From the NCBI RefSeq assembly GCF_003002825.1, contig NZ_PVTE01000016.1:1-64000 (forward strand): DNA of 64,000 bases, given 5' to 3'. The stretch comes from Spirosoma oryzae. GTDB lineage: Bacteria > Bacteroidota > Bacteroidia > Cytophagales > Spirosomataceae. The position numbers were made by a program, and so were the translations under genes. This document shows, one piece after another, positions 33,351 to 42,199 of this stretch (position 1 is the first letter of the stretch; every line of letters starts with the position of its first letter). The notes under the pieces are model-generated. The model was not told the origin of the DNA. It did not search any database and saw only the letters and a program-made list of their open reading frames with translations.

Positions 33351-33764
33351 TTATTCACCAATTTTTCTGAGACTGACGTAAGGTCCGTTTTCACTAACTA
33401 CGATATCAATCTGTTTATTACTGTATGTGTACCCCATACTGCCACAGACTAAACCGATTCGTAAGTCGTCTACATGACTAATTGACCACGTACCGTTATA
33501 AGCGTTGTATCGAAGCCAATCTTTCGTTTCATCATACGTAAAGCGAGCGTCTAAATTGTTTTTATCGACACGTTTTAAACGTAATGTTACGGTTGTATCG
33601 TAAGTAAACTTATAACCGGGCGGATAGCCTAGCGCCGGATATTCATACCTACTGATTTTATATTGACCGTCTAGTATAGAAGCATAGTCTGGCTCGGTTG
33701 CTGTCGGCTTGCAACTAATTATACACAGAAATACGAGTAGGGTGAGCGCTGCTCTCATGTGCAT
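33351..33764 (-). CDS. Lipoprotein of unknown function
   Basis: This 137-residue protein has a lipobox LCIISC near residue 17 and a beta-rich mature part with a late SENGPYVSLRK. The base composition is richer in A/T than that of its neighbours, which may point to later acquisition. I chose the ATG at 33764 (an alternative lies at 33758) because the signal peptide starts there. No family is recognised. Confidence 0.65.
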   Translation of the reverse strand: MHMRAALTLLVFLCIISCKPTATEPDYASILDGQYKISRYEYPALGYPPGYKFTYDTTVTLRLKRVDKNNLDARFTYDETKDWLRYNAYNGTWSISHVDDLRIGLVCGSMGYTYSNKQIDIVVSENGPYVSLRKIGE

Positions 33765-33945
33765 TTTACCACGCTGTTGATTTGACGTCGGCACTGTAAT
33801 GATAGTGCCCAAGGCCGACTGGCCCAAACCGTACGCTATATATACCTACTCAGGGAAGACAAGCATCCATAAACGGTGAACTACTGGTCAGATCCATCCT
33901 GGAGAGCGTCAGTGGCACTTTATTCGGGTTCTAACCGCGCAGCAC

Positions 33946-34611
33946 TCAGGGCAGCTTACCCGCCTTGACAATATCGGGGACTTCGAGTACGGGTTTATCG
34001 TATCCCTGCTCGGCTGCATGAATCATAGCACGACCCAGTTCGGCCAATGTCGAGCCGGCATTGGCGTAAAACAGCTTCACAACCGGTAGCAGCCAACTAA
34101 CGAAGCGGTAATACGACTTCACGTTTTTGAGGTCGGGCGTGGGTTCCAGAAAGCCCGGCCTGAACATGTACGCACGACGGAACGGTAATTTCAGCAGGTC
34201 GTTTTCGGTTTTGCCTTTGACCCGTGCCCACCGAAGATTACCCCGTTCAGTGCTGTCGGTGCCGGCCCCCGACACGTAACAGAAGGTCATGTCGGGATTC
34301 AGGCGGGCCATGGTGCGGGCAAACGCCAGGGTCAGGTCGTAGGTTGTCCGCACGTAATCGTCCGCGCTGACACCGACGGATGAGATACCCAGACAGAAAA
34401 AACAGGCGTTATACCCCCTCAGCCGCGACTCGATGGCCGACAGGTTCGTAAAGTCGGCATGAATGATCTCTGTCAGCTTCGGGTGGGTCACCCCGCCCGG
34501 CTTCCGGTTAATGACCAGCACCTGTTCAACAGTAGGGTCGAGCAGGCATTCACGCAGTACCCCCTCCCCGACCATTCCGGTTGCTCCGGTTATGATTGCT
34601 CTGATTGTCAT
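33946..34611 (-). CDS. NAD(P)-dependent epimerase/dehydratase-like protein (Rossmann fold)
   Basis: This 221-residue protein starts MTIRAIITGATGMVGEGVL, with the dinucleotide motif GATGMVG (9-15). YVSGAGTDS and a YMFRPGFLEP segment resemble small atypical SDR proteins (NAD-dependent epimerase or HTATIP2-like). Substrate unknown. The gene stands alone. The 297 bases upstream to 34909 contain no supported gene; a short dyad GCAACGTTGC at 34709-34718 was considered and rejected as an operator. Confidence 0.8.
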   Translation of the reverse strand: MTIRAIITGATGMVGEGVLRECLLDPTVEQVLVINRKPGGVTHPKLTEIIHADFTNLSAIESRLRGYNACFFCLGISSVGVSADDYVRTTYDLTLAFARTMARLNPDMTFCYVSGAGTDSTERGNLRWARVKGKTENDLLKLPFRRAYMFRPGFLEPTPDLKNVKSYYRFVSWLLPVVKLFYANAGSTLAELGRAMIHAAEQGYDKPVLEVPDIVKAGKLP

Positions 34612-34908
34612 GCAAGTAGTTTGATTAGTAAGCCGTTTCTGCTTTGATTCGACACCCGTCCGGTCTCAGCTAAACTACGTCGCTTCTATTTTGTCCCGGA
34701 ATAAACGGGCAACGTTGCGGATTGCGCTGCCACTAATCGATCATTGGGTTTTATCCTGAGTACTGTAGCGGGGATTTATACTGGACATCACCAACCAGTA
34801 AATGGCATTACTTGTTGGCTATGCCTTTACTTCTACGAAACAGGTTGCTATCTTACTGGCAACAACCTGTTTCGTGCGCGTCAGTTACCTGACGACAAGA
34901 TTTCTCCG

Positions 34909-35352
34909 ATGAATACATCCCTGTTTGCACCCTGGCGCTCAACGGCTTCCGCGCTGAACGCGTCTACCCTGCTGTTGCGTCTGATTTTTGGTGGGCTGAT
35001 GATTCCCCACGGCTATGCTAAGCTGACTCATTTTGCCGAGTACCAGAACGATTTTATGAACTTGCTGGGCCTGGGTACCGCCGTGTCGCTCAGCCTGGCA
35101 ATCGTTGCCGAATTCGGCTGTTCGATCCTGCTGGTCCTGGGGCTGTTTACCCGTCTGGCCCTTGTTCCGCTGATTGTCACGGCACTGGTTATCGTGTTCG
35201 GTGCCCACGGGGGCGAGATACTGGGCGATGGCGAGCATGGCTTTTTATACCTCGGTGTGTATCTGTCGCTCCTGCTAACCGGTCCTGGCCAGTACAGCGT
35301 CGATCAGCGGTTATTTGGCCGGTCAGCCAGCGCCAATCGCCGGTTCGTTTAA
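34909..35352 (+). CDS. DoxX-family membrane protein
   Basis: This 147-residue protein has four membrane segments and the DoxX pattern LLRLIFGGLMIPHGYAKL (key residues MIPHGYAKL, about 32-40) plus EFGCSILLVLGLFTR. DoxX proteins are small quinone- or redox-associated membrane proteins with varied roles. ATG 34909 begins MNTSLFAPWR; the earlier frame start at 34744 lacks family similarity. It converges on a stress-type flavoprotein gene with a good hairpin between. Confidence 0.85.
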   Translation: MNTSLFAPWRSTASALNASTLLLRLIFGGLMIPHGYAKLTHFAEYQNDFMNLLGLGTAVSLSLAIVAEFGCSILLVLGLFTRLALVPLIVTALVIVFGAHGGEILGDGEHGFLYLGVYLSLLLTGPGQYSVDQRLFGRSASANRRFV

Positions 35353-35368
35353 GGAACCATGAATTATA

Positions 35369-35415
35369 AGTGGGGCTACCACGCATCGTCGAGTATGATG
35401 CCTGGCAACCCCACT
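35369..35415. terminator. Bidirectional hairpin terminator
   Basis: Arms 35369-35387 and 35397-35415 (AGTGGGGCTACCACGCATC pairs with GATGCCTGGCAACCCCACT, two mismatches) with a 9-base loop between convergent genes. Confidence 0.75.
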
Positions 35416-35430
35416 GCGTTACGGCTGGGT

Positions 35431-35994
35431 TTATACGGTTAACGTTCCTTCGATGGAATCGTCCAGGGTTTTGCCGAGGACCGCGCCGATAGCCATCTTC
35501 GCAAACGCGACGGTATTGCCGTGCTTGTTGTCCCAATAGTATCCCTGCTGCGTATCGATTCGGATCACCGTAATGCGCGAATCGTCTTCGCCTTCGGTAA
35601 ACCACGTTTTCAGGAGCGGATTCCAGAGGTCTTTGATCAGCGCCTTATCGGTCGAGATCGACGCATCGCCATAGATGCTTAGAAAATCAGAATTTTCGGA
35701 CCCCTGAAACAGTAGTTGGACACGCTTGTCGCTGGCAATATCGGCATTCTTGCGGCTGTCGTTGGCGCTCAAAAACCAGAAACTCCCCGACTCATCGACC
35801 TTGCGTATCGCCATCGGGCGCGTCCGTAGCGGTTCGCCGGTCGTGATTTTGGTACAGAAATAACAGGTGTCCGCTTTTTCAGCCAGTTCCTTGATTTTCT
35901 TGCCTGCTTCGGTGCCCGTCAGGTCTTTGTGGTTCTCTTCGGGCTGCTGTCGATTGATACTGTCCATGCCTTGATTTTTTTGTTGAGTATGCAT
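35431..35994 (-). CDS. Pyridoxamine 5'-phosphate oxidase-fold general stress protein
   Basis: This 187-residue protein has the split-barrel flavin fold: TCYFCTKITTGEPLRTRPMAI, SFWFLSANDSRKNADI, VQLLFQ and YYWDNKHG, summarised by RTRPMAI and WFLSAND. It matches the general stress protein 26-like group, which binds FMN or F420-like cofactors and may detoxify flavin substrates. ATG 35994 (MHTQQKNQG) or 35967 (MDSINRQQ) are both possible starts; the earlier 36129 start overlaps the divergent oxidoreductase leader. Confidence 0.85.
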   Translation of the reverse strand: MHTQQKNQGMDSINRQQPEENHKDLTGTEAGKKIKELAEKADTCYFCTKITTGEPLRTRPMAIRKVDESGSFWFLSANDSRKNADIASDKRVQLLFQGSENSDFLSIYGDASISTDKALIKDLWNPLLKTWFTEGEDDSRITVIRIDTQQGYYWDNKHGNTVAFAKMAIGAVLGKTLDDSIEGTLTV

Positions 35995-36135
35995 AGTGGT
36001 TAACCGGATAATTAACCGTTTCGCTTTCGACAAAACCGGTTTTCTGAAAGACATTGCCGGTTGGGGAGTAAATTGCCGCGTTTCGTCTGTTCTGTACGTA
36101 CGCCACCGTGGCGTCATTGCTCGAATCAACGGTTT

Positions 36136-37218
36136 ATGACTTCTCCTGACTCTTCCCTGCGCGTACTGGTTGTCGGCTGTGGCAACATGGGCGCATCACA
36201 CGCACTGGCGTATCAACTCATCGACGGCTTCACGATCTGCGGCATCGTTTCGACCGGCAACAGCAAGGTCGTCCTGAACGAACGACTGGGCGGTGGCTAC
36301 CCACTGTTCGACGATTACGCGACGGCCCTCGCCGAAACCCGGCCCGACGCCGTCTGTATCTCGACTTACCCCGACACCCACGAATCGTTCGCCATCATGG
36401 CGTTCGAACAGGGTTGCCACGTCTTTATCGAAAAACCAGTGGCCGATACCGTCGAGGGTGCCCAACGCGTGATGGCGGCCGCCCAGAAAGCCGATCGCAA
36501 GCTGGTTGTCGGCTATATTCTGCGGCACCATCCTTCTTGGGAAAAGTTTGTCGAGGTAGCCCGCGAGATGGGTAAACCGCTGGTGATGCGGATGAATCTC
36601 AATCAGCAAAGCCATGGCCAGATGTGGACCGTTCACCGCAACCTGATGAAAAGCCTGAGCCCGATTGTCGACTGCGGGGTGCATTACATCGACGTAATGT
36701 GCCAGATGACGCGTTCGAAACCAGTGCAGGTCAACGCTATCGGTGCCCGACTGACCGACGATATTCCGGCTGACAACTACAACTACGGTCAGTTGCAGAT
36801 TCGGTTTGAAGACGGTTCTGTCGGCTGGTACGAAGCCGGTTGGGGACCCATGATGAGCGAAACGGCCTTTTTCGTGAAGGACGTAATCGGCCCGAAAGGT
36901 TGTGTATCTATCGTGGCCAAAAACGCGGGCGGCACTGGCAAATCCGACAATGTCGATTCGCACACCAAAACGGAATCGCTGCGGGTTCACTATGCCGACA
37001 TCGACGCGCAGGATCATTTCACTCGGCCCGACGAGTGGATCGACATGCAGGACGAGCCCGACCATCAGGAACTTTGCAACCGCGAGCAGCGCTATTTTCT
37101 ACGCGCCATCCGCGACAACGTCGACCTGACCGACCACATGCAGGACGCCGTCAATAGCCTGCGCATCGCCTTTGCCTGCGACGAATCTGTCCGCACCGGT
37201 CAGCCGGTGATGCTGTAA
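36136..37218 (+). CDS. Gfo/Idh/MocA-family oxidoreductase
   Basis: This 360-residue protein has an N-terminal Rossmann motif VLVVGCGNMGASHA (10-23), EKPVADT with the catalytic lysine near 105, and a C-terminal alpha/beta domain. Members reduce or oxidise sugars, inositols or their derivatives with NAD(P). The substrate cannot be told. ATG 36136 begins MTSPDSSLRV; the earlier 36061 start lies in the divergent promoter area. A heptamer-word hairpin follows directly. Confidence 0.87.
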   Translation: MTSPDSSLRVLVVGCGNMGASHALAYQLIDGFTICGIVSTGNSKVVLNERLGGGYPLFDDYATALAETRPDAVCISTYPDTHESFAIMAFEQGCHVFIEKPVADTVEGAQRVMAAAQKADRKLVVGYILRHHPSWEKFVEVAREMGKPLVMRMNLNQQSHGQMWTVHRNLMKSLSPIVDCGVHYIDVMCQMTRSKPVQVNAIGARLTDDIPADNYNYGQLQIRFEDGSVGWYEAGWGPMMSETAFFVKDVIGPKGCVSIVAKNAGGTGKSDNVDSHTKTESLRVHYADIDAQDHFTRPDEWIDMQDEPDHQELCNREQRYFLRAIRDNVDLTDHMQDAVNSLRIAFACDESVRTGQPVML

Positions 37219-37220
37219 AC

Positions 37221-37303
37221 GGTTTGTAGTTAGTGGTTGATGGTTCGTAGTTATTCCTGGTAGCAGCAACGAACTACAAACCACTAACTACGAACCATCA
37301 ACC
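37221..37303. repeat. Heptamer-word inverted repeat with permuted word order
   Basis: The left arm is TTTGTAG, TTAGTGG, TTGATGG, TTCGTAG. The right arm, read on the other strand, has the same four words as TTGATGG, TTCGTAG, TTAGTGG, TTTGTAG. The repeat ends 10 bases before the next start codon. Confidence 0.88.
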
Positions 37304-37312
37304 CAACTCCCT

Positions 37313-37720
37313 ATGACACCAGACGATATATACAATATTCTGACCGACGCCATCAGTACCAATATCACCGACGACTGGACAATCGCGCGGGTGAACGTGC
37401 AGATGCTCGACAATGGACAGGATATCGAATTCGACGGCTTTTACCTGACCCCGTCGGGTGACGCCGAAGTGCTGATTACCGAATTCCCGGCCGACGTTAC
37501 CGATGCCGTTCAGACGCTGTACCGCATGCGACTGGAAGATGGGTTGCCACAGGCCAACCGGCTGCAAATCGACCTGACCCCACAGGGCAAGTTTACCACC
37601 GATTTTAGCTGGGATCAGGAAATGCAGGACGAAGACGAGCATTTCAGCCGGGGTGGCACAGCGGCCGACTGGCTGGCGATTCGTGAAGAGCGCTATGGCA
37701 AACCGGAAGCCAACGACTAG
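37313..37720 (+). CDS. Conserved-looking cytosolic protein, possibly YezG/DUF600-like
   Basis: This 135-residue acidic protein starts MTPDDIYNILTDAIS, with a DDWTIARVNVQML strand-helix region, and later GKFTTDFSWDQEM. The layout (IY..I..AI, then W, then F.WD.E) recalls immunity proteins of the YezG/DUF600 group, but no toxin gene is nearby, so this is weak. It converges with a small minus-strand gene whose stop lies 30 bases away. Confidence 0.55.
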   Translation: MTPDDIYNILTDAISTNITDDWTIARVNVQMLDNGQDIEFDGFYLTPSGDAEVLITEFPADVTDAVQTLYRMRLEDGLPQANRLQIDLTPQGKFTTDFSWDQEMQDEDEHFSRGGTAADWLAIREERYGKPEAND

Positions 37721-37749
37721 TGTCTGGCGCAGCAGATTGCTGTGCTTTT

Positions 37750-38007
37750 TTACCCCCGCCCCCGGTTCAGCGCCTTGACCAGATAGGTGCGGGCGATCCG
37801 GCGAATCAGTTCATCCATATCGCCGACATGGTCTGACTCATCGGCGTCAGCGCTGACAATATCGCCGGTTAGCACGTCGTAGGTACCGCAGGGAGTTAGT
37901 TGCCGTTCTTGATACCCACCCAACAGAAAATCAGCCGCGTCGGTCAGGTCATCAAACCCCACGGCGTGGTAGTCACTCTGCTGGTTAAAGACGGCAATGA
38001 AGCGCAT
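37750..38007 (-). CDS. Small hypothetical protein
   Basis: This 85-residue acidic protein starts MRFIAVFNQQSDYHAVGFDDLTDA and ends in a basic tail LVKALNRGRG. It has no signal or membrane segment. No family is recognised. Proper codon use and the clean spacing between two genes favour a real gene. Confidence 0.55.
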   Translation of the reverse strand: MRFIAVFNQQSDYHAVGFDDLTDAADFLLGGYQERQLTPCGTYDVLTGDIVSADADESDHVGDMDELIRRIARTYLVKALNRGRG

Positions 38008-38156
38008 AGACTGGGTGGAAGGGTACTAACGTACTGATATATACGGCAAAAATCGGCTTTCGGTTGCGTCGCGCTGCCGGAACCTTCCGGCCTCTGAACC
38101 GCGTTGACCCCAACACCTACCGTACATTTGCCGTATATACGTTATCAACAACGACC

Positions 38157-39482
38157 ATGACATTTGCCGACCTGAATCTGAACAAACCCCTCCTGAACGC
38201 GCTCAACGATCTGGGTTACACGACACCGACACCCATTCAGGAGCAGGTCTTTTCGGTCGTCATGTCGGGGCGCGACGTTTGCGGCATTGCCCAGACCGGA
38301 ACCGGCAAAACGCTGGCCTACCTCCTGCCCTGCCTGCGCCAGTACCAGTTTTCGAAGGAGCATACCACGCAGATCCTGATTTTGGTACCCACGCGTGAAC
38401 TGGTCGTACAGGTTGTCGACACGATCAAGCAACTGACGACCTACATGAACCTCATGGTCGTTGGGATATACGGTGGTGTCAACCTGCGGCCGCAGCAGGC
38501 CGACGTGCAGCAGGGTGCCGACGTACTGGTTGCCACACCCGGTCGACTGGTCGACCTGCTGGTCAGCAAGACGATCAAACTCAAAGCACTGAAAAAGCTG
38601 GTGATCGATGAGGTCGACGAAATGCTGACGCTGGGTTTTCAGGCGCAGCTGACCACGATTTTCGATCTGTTACCGAAACGACAAAACCTGCTGTTTTCGG
38701 CGACGCTGACCGACGACGTCAATAAACTGCTCGACACGTACTTTGCCAATCCCGTCCGGATTGAAGCCGCCCCCAGTGGCTCGACGGCGGCTACCATTAC
38801 GCAGGAAGTCTACGAGGTACCTAACTTCTACACGAAAGTCAACCTGCTGGATCTGCTGCTGCGCCGACATACCGACATGAGCCGTGTGCTGGTCTTTACC
38901 GATAGCAAAGCCATGACCGATCTGGTTCACGACCAGCTGGCCCCCCGCTTCCCCGATCAGATCGATTTCATCCACGCCAACAAGGCGCAGAATAAGCGGT
39001 TCGACGCCGTCGAGCGCTTCCGGTCGGGTGAGGTCCGTGTGCTGATTACGACCGACCTGCTGGCGCGGGGTCTCGACATTGACGACATCACCCACGTCGT
39101 TAATTTCGACTTACCCGACGAACCCGAAAGCTACGTACACCGCGTCGGCCGGACAGGGCGGGCCAACCGCAGCGGGGTCGCTATTTCGTTTGTCACCCCC
39201 GCCGACGCCGAGCTGCGAACGGCGATCGAAACGCTCATCAACCAGCCAATTGCTACCGCCGATCTGCCCGACAATCTGGTCATCAGCGAGGAGTTGCTGT
39301 ACGGCGAAAAGCCACAGATTCGCATGAAAATCATCGACACGACGACACCCCGTCCCGACACGGCAGGATCGGCGTTTCAGGAGAAGATTGCCAAGAACCA
39401 GAAAGTCAACGTCCGGCGCGACATTGCCGCCGAGAAACGGCTCAAATACGGCCGCCCGATCAAGCGCAGCGGGAAGAAATAA
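38157..39482 (+). CDS. DEAD-box RNA helicase (DEVD variant)
   Basis: This 441-residue protein has the Q motif (YTTPTPIQEQ), motif I QTGTGKT, motif II DEVD in VIDEVDEML instead of DEAD, motif III SAT and the C-terminal YVHRVGRTGR. A basic tail ends the protein (RPIKRSGKK). It should unwind RNA, for instance in ribosome assembly or RNA decay. The DEVD form is known in this phylum. ATG 38157 fits the family N-terminus MTFADLNLNKPLL. A heptamer-word inverted repeat follows the stop. Confidence 0.93.
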   Translation: MTFADLNLNKPLLNALNDLGYTTPTPIQEQVFSVVMSGRDVCGIAQTGTGKTLAYLLPCLRQYQFSKEHTTQILILVPTRELVVQVVDTIKQLTTYMNLMVVGIYGGVNLRPQQADVQQGADVLVATPGRLVDLLVSKTIKLKALKKLVIDEVDEMLTLGFQAQLTTIFDLLPKRQNLLFSATLTDDVNKLLDTYFANPVRIEAAPSGSTAATITQEVYEVPNFYTKVNLLDLLLRRHTDMSRVLVFTDSKAMTDLVHDQLAPRFPDQIDFIHANKAQNKRFDAVERFRSGEVRVLITTDLLARGLDIDDITHVVNFDLPDEPESYVHRVGRTGRANRSGVAISFVTPADAELRTAIETLINQPIATADLPDNLVISEELLYGEKPQIRMKIIDTTTPRPDTAGSAFQEKIAKNQKVNVRRDIAAEKRLKYGRPIKRSGKK

Positions 39483-39484
39483 TA

Positions 39485-39583
39485 GGTTTACGGTATACGG
39501 TTTACATCTTTCTGTTCGTAGTCAGACGATTTTTCGAAGCAGGTTACTGTAAGCCGTATACCGAAAATCGTAAACTATCAACC
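39485..39583. repeat. Heptamer-word inverted repeat, one arm coding
   Basis: Left arm words are TTTACGG, TATACGG, TTTACAT, CTTTCTG, TTCGTAG. The right arm on the other strand reads TTGATAG, TTTACGA, TTTTCGG, TATACGG, CTTACAG. The right arm encodes the last twelve residues (VDSLRFSVYGLQ) and stop of the pseudouridine synthase. Confidence 0.87.
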
Positions 39584-40266
39584 ATTCGCTCGAACTCATC
39601 CTGTAGCGGGGCGGTAACCACAACCGGTTCGCCTGCACCAGGCGGGGTGAAGCGGAGTTGTTGGGCGTGAAGCAGCATCGTATTCATGTCGAAATGCGCC
39701 AAAAATAGCTTATTCTGCTTGTTACAGCCGTGGGGCCGGTCGCCGATAATCGGGTGCAGGATATGCGCCATGTGCTTGCGTAATTGATGCATTCGCCCGG
39801 TTTCGGGTGTCAGCTCGACCAGCGAATAGCGCGACGTCGCGTGCTTGCCAAACGGAATCGGCACTTCGGTACGCTGTAGGGTGCGTAGGTGTGTCACTGC
39901 TTCCTGCAACGTTCCCTGACCCGGCCCTGATCCATCATCGCGCCGAAGCGGGTAGTCGATCGTCTGCTGATCGTCGGTATAACCCCGGACAATCGCCAGA
40001 TACGTTTTGTGGACCAGTCCATCCATAAACTGCTGTTGCATCAGCGCGTTCATCGACTCGGTCAGCGCGAATAACAGTACCCCACCCGTTTTACGGTCGA
40101 GCCGGTGGACGGGATACACGCGCTGCCCCAGTTGATCGCGTAGTAGTTGTACGGCAAACTCACTGGCATCGCTGGCGATGGGCGAGCGATGTACCAGCAA
40201 ACCGTGGGGCTTATTGATGGCGACAAGGTCGTCGGACTGGTACAGAATCGGTAATTCGGCGGACAT
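39544..40266 (-). CDS. truC: RluA-family pseudouridine synthase, TruC-like
   Basis: This 240-residue enzyme has VHRLDRKTGG with catalytic D57 and the HQLRKHM RNA-binding element. Its short single-domain form without an S4 domain fits TruC (tRNA uridine-65) or its relatives. It overlaps the upstream DinB-family gene by one base (TGATG), so the two are translationally coupled. The C-terminal dozen residues are supplied by a repeat arm, which suggests that the original stop was lost into the repeat. The enzyme class is firm and the exact target site inferred. Confidence 0.87.
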   Translation of the reverse strand: MSAELPILYQSDDLVAINKPHGLLVHRSPIASDASEFAVQLLRDQLGQRVYPVHRLDRKTGGVLLFALTESMNALMQQQFMDGLVHKTYLAIVRGYTDDQQTIDYPLRRDDGSGPGQGTLQEAVTHLRTLQRTEVPIPFGKHATSRYSLVELTPETGRMHQLRKHMAHILHPIIGDRPHGCNKQNKLFLAHFDMNTMLLHAQQLRFTPPGAGEPVVVTAPLQDEFERMVDSLRFSVYGLQ

Positions 40267-40844
40267 CAGGCGTTTGGGTAACCGGGGGCGGCTTTTACGT
40301 CGTCGATCTGTTTACGGTGCCGCTCGCCGTGGGCAGCAATCAGCAGCAGGGCCTGATACAGATCCAGCCGTCCGAGAATAAAATGGTCGAAATAGTGCGT
40401 GCGCAGATCAGCGTCGGCGTTTTGGGCGAAGTCGATATCCGCAGCGCGAACGGCATCGAACAGTGCCATCGTTGCGGCCGTGTCGCCGTACTTGCCGGTC
40501 GGCATGAACGGGACTGGTGCCGCAATCGGTCGGCTGCGCCCCCGCGTCGCCTTGACCAGATCAACATCCGAAATCTTGATGTCACTGCGTTTTTCCGGGT
40601 CGGCCGGTTGCTGTATGCCCTGTTGAGCCGCCCGAAAAATCCCCCGTTCCACCATAACAATGTGTTCGACACACTCGGCTATCGACCAGCGGTCAGCGCC
40701 AGGTTTGAAGGTAAGCTGCACATCGGATAGACCGTCGACGGCGTCGTGAAGCAGTGTTTGCGTCGTTTGCAGCGCCGTCACGATGTAGTCGCGCTCAGCC
40801 TTGGTCAACGGTCCGGTTACGGGGGTAGCGGGTAGGTTTTCCAT
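40266..40844 (-). CDS. DinB-superfamily protein
   Basis: This 192-residue four-helix protein has the DinB/YfiT metal histidines in ADRWSIAECVEHIV (H about 62), YFDHF and AAHGERHRKQI. Members are metal-dependent thiol transferases or hydrolases; many are of unknown substrate. It is translated ahead of the pseudouridine synthase with a one-base overlap. The start ATG lies 39 bases from an inverted repeat in the divergent region. Confidence 0.82.
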   Translation of the reverse strand: MENLPATPVTGPLTKAERDYIVTALQTTQTLLHDAVDGLSDVQLTFKPGADRWSIAECVEHIVMVERGIFRAAQQGIQQPADPEKRSDIKISDVDLVKATRGRSRPIAAPVPFMPTGKYGDTAATMALFDAVRAADIDFAQNADADLRTHYFDHFILGRLDLYQALLLIAAHGERHRKQIDDVKAAPGYPNA

Positions 40845-40882
40845 GATCGGTCAAGGATTTAGGCAAACATACGATGGGATTC

Positions 40883-40990
40883 TTTGGACAGGATTACAGG
40901 ATAGACAAGATTTTTGGATGATCTACTAAATCCCCGCTACCAACGTTCTACACTCAAAATCCTATTCATCCTGTAATCCTGTCAAACCAA
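40883..40990. repeat. Inverted repeat of 8/9-base CAGGAT words in a divergent region
   Basis: The left arm reads CAGGATTA, CAGGATAGA, CAAGATTTT, TGGATGATC. The right arm on the other strand reads CAGGATTA, CAGGATGAA, TAGGATTTT. It lies between the starts of DinB and the M42 peptidase, so again not at a 3' end. Confidence 0.83.
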
Positions 40991-41045
40991 ACCTGTGTAC
41001 ATTTACAAATCAGGCATCGTATCTGATTTATTTCCTTTTGCACCA

Positions 41046-42116
41046 ATGAACGAAACCAGTAAAGCCTTTTTATACCAGTATCTGAACAATGCATCGCCCA
41101 CCGGCTTCGAGTCGTCGGGGCAGCAGATCTGGCTCGATTACATCAAGCCTTACACCGACAGCTATATTGTCGACACCTACGGCACGGCGGTTGGCGTTAT
41201 CAACCCCGACCAACCCTACAAAGTCGTTATCGAAGCGCATTCCGACGAGATTTCGTGGTTCGTCAACTACATCTCCGACGACGGGTATATTTACGTCCGG
41301 CGCAACGGCGGTTCCGATGCACTGATTGCGCCCTCGATGCGGGTAAATCTGCACACGAAGAAAGGCGTCGTTGAAGGCGTATTTGGCTGGCCGGCCATCC
41401 ACGTCCGCGACCTGACGAAAGACACCGCCCCCAAAGTAACCGACCTGTTTATCGACGTGGGCGCAGCAACTAAAGACGAAGTGCTTGACATGGGCATTCA
41501 CGTCGGAACCGTCTGCACCTTTGTCGACGGCCTGACAGAGATGAATAACCGGTACTACGTCGGCCGGGCGCTCGACAACCGGATGGGTGGCTTCATGATT
41601 GCCGAAGTAGCCCGACTACTGAAGGAGAACAACGTTACGCTGCCGTTCACCCTGTACGTCGTCAATGCGGTGCAGGAAGAAATCGGATTGCGTGGTGCTG
41701 AGATGATCGCCCGGCGGCTACGTCCTGACCTCGCCATCTGCACCGACGTAACGCACGACACACAGTCGCCGAAGTACGACAAGAAAGAGCAGGGCGACCT
41801 GAAATGTGGCGACGGTCCGGTACTGTGCTACGGCCCCGCCGTACAGAACAACGTCCTCGATTTCCTGATCGACGTAGCCACGACGAAAGACATTGCCTTC
41901 CAGCGGCAGGCCGTCAGCCGCTCGACCGGTACCGACACCGACGCATTCGCCTACGCTACTGAAGGCATTGCGTCAGCCCTGATTTCGCTTCCGCTGAAGT
42001 ATATGCACACGACAGTCGAAACCGTGCATATGGACGACGTACAGAACGTAATCAAGCTGATGTACGAAACGCTGCTTGCCCTCAAAGGCAACGAAGACTT
42101 CCGGTATATCAAATGA
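41046..42116 (+). CDS. M42-family aminopeptidase (FrvX/glutamyl aminopeptidase type)
   Basis: This 356-residue protein has EAHSDEISW (H65, catalytic D67), GRALDNRMGG with the bridging aspartate, VQEEIGLRG with the catalytic glutamate pair, CTDVTHD and a terminal MHTTVETVH histidine. M42 enzymes are dodecameric cobalt- or zinc-dependent aminopeptidases in the cytosol that trim peptides. ATG 41046 was chosen over 40995 because the family begins MNETSKAFLYQYL. A heptamer-word inverted repeat starts at its stop codon. Confidence 0.93.
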   Translation: MNETSKAFLYQYLNNASPTGFESSGQQIWLDYIKPYTDSYIVDTYGTAVGVINPDQPYKVVIEAHSDEISWFVNYISDDGYIYVRRNGGSDALIAPSMRVNLHTKKGVVEGVFGWPAIHVRDLTKDTAPKVTDLFIDVGAATKDEVLDMGIHVGTVCTFVDGLTEMNNRYYVGRALDNRMGGFMIAEVARLLKENNVTLPFTLYVVNAVQEEIGLRGAEMIARRLRPDLAICTDVTHDTQSPKYDKKEQGDLKCGDGPVLCYGPAVQNNVLDFLIDVATTKDIAFQRQAVSRSTGTDTDAFAYATEGIASALISLPLKYMHTTVETVHMDDVQNVIKLMYETLLALKGNEDFRYIK

Positions 42117-42192
42117 GTTTAACGTTTCAGGTTCAATGTTTAAGGTTGCCAGAGGTGTAAAACTTTGAACATTGAGCCTGAAACGTTAAACT
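42117..42192. repeat. Heptamer-word inverted repeat between convergent genes
   Basis: Left arm TTTAACG, TTTCAGG, TTCAATG, TTTAAGG, TTGCCAG. Right arm on the other strand TTTAACG, TTTCAGG, CTCAATG, TTCAAAG. The first two words are identical in the two arms and the later ones diverge. Confidence 0.88.
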
Positions 42193-42199
42193 TACCAAT

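Noticed and set aside
34709..34718. GCAACGTTGC dyad resembling the metal operator
   Set aside because: It lacks the three-base centre and the flanking T/A, and no TAnnTTTG element lies beside it at a useful spacing.
38157..39482. DEVD motif as loss of helicase function
   Set aside because: The two acidic residues and the glutamate are kept, all other motifs are intact and the variant is common in this phylum.
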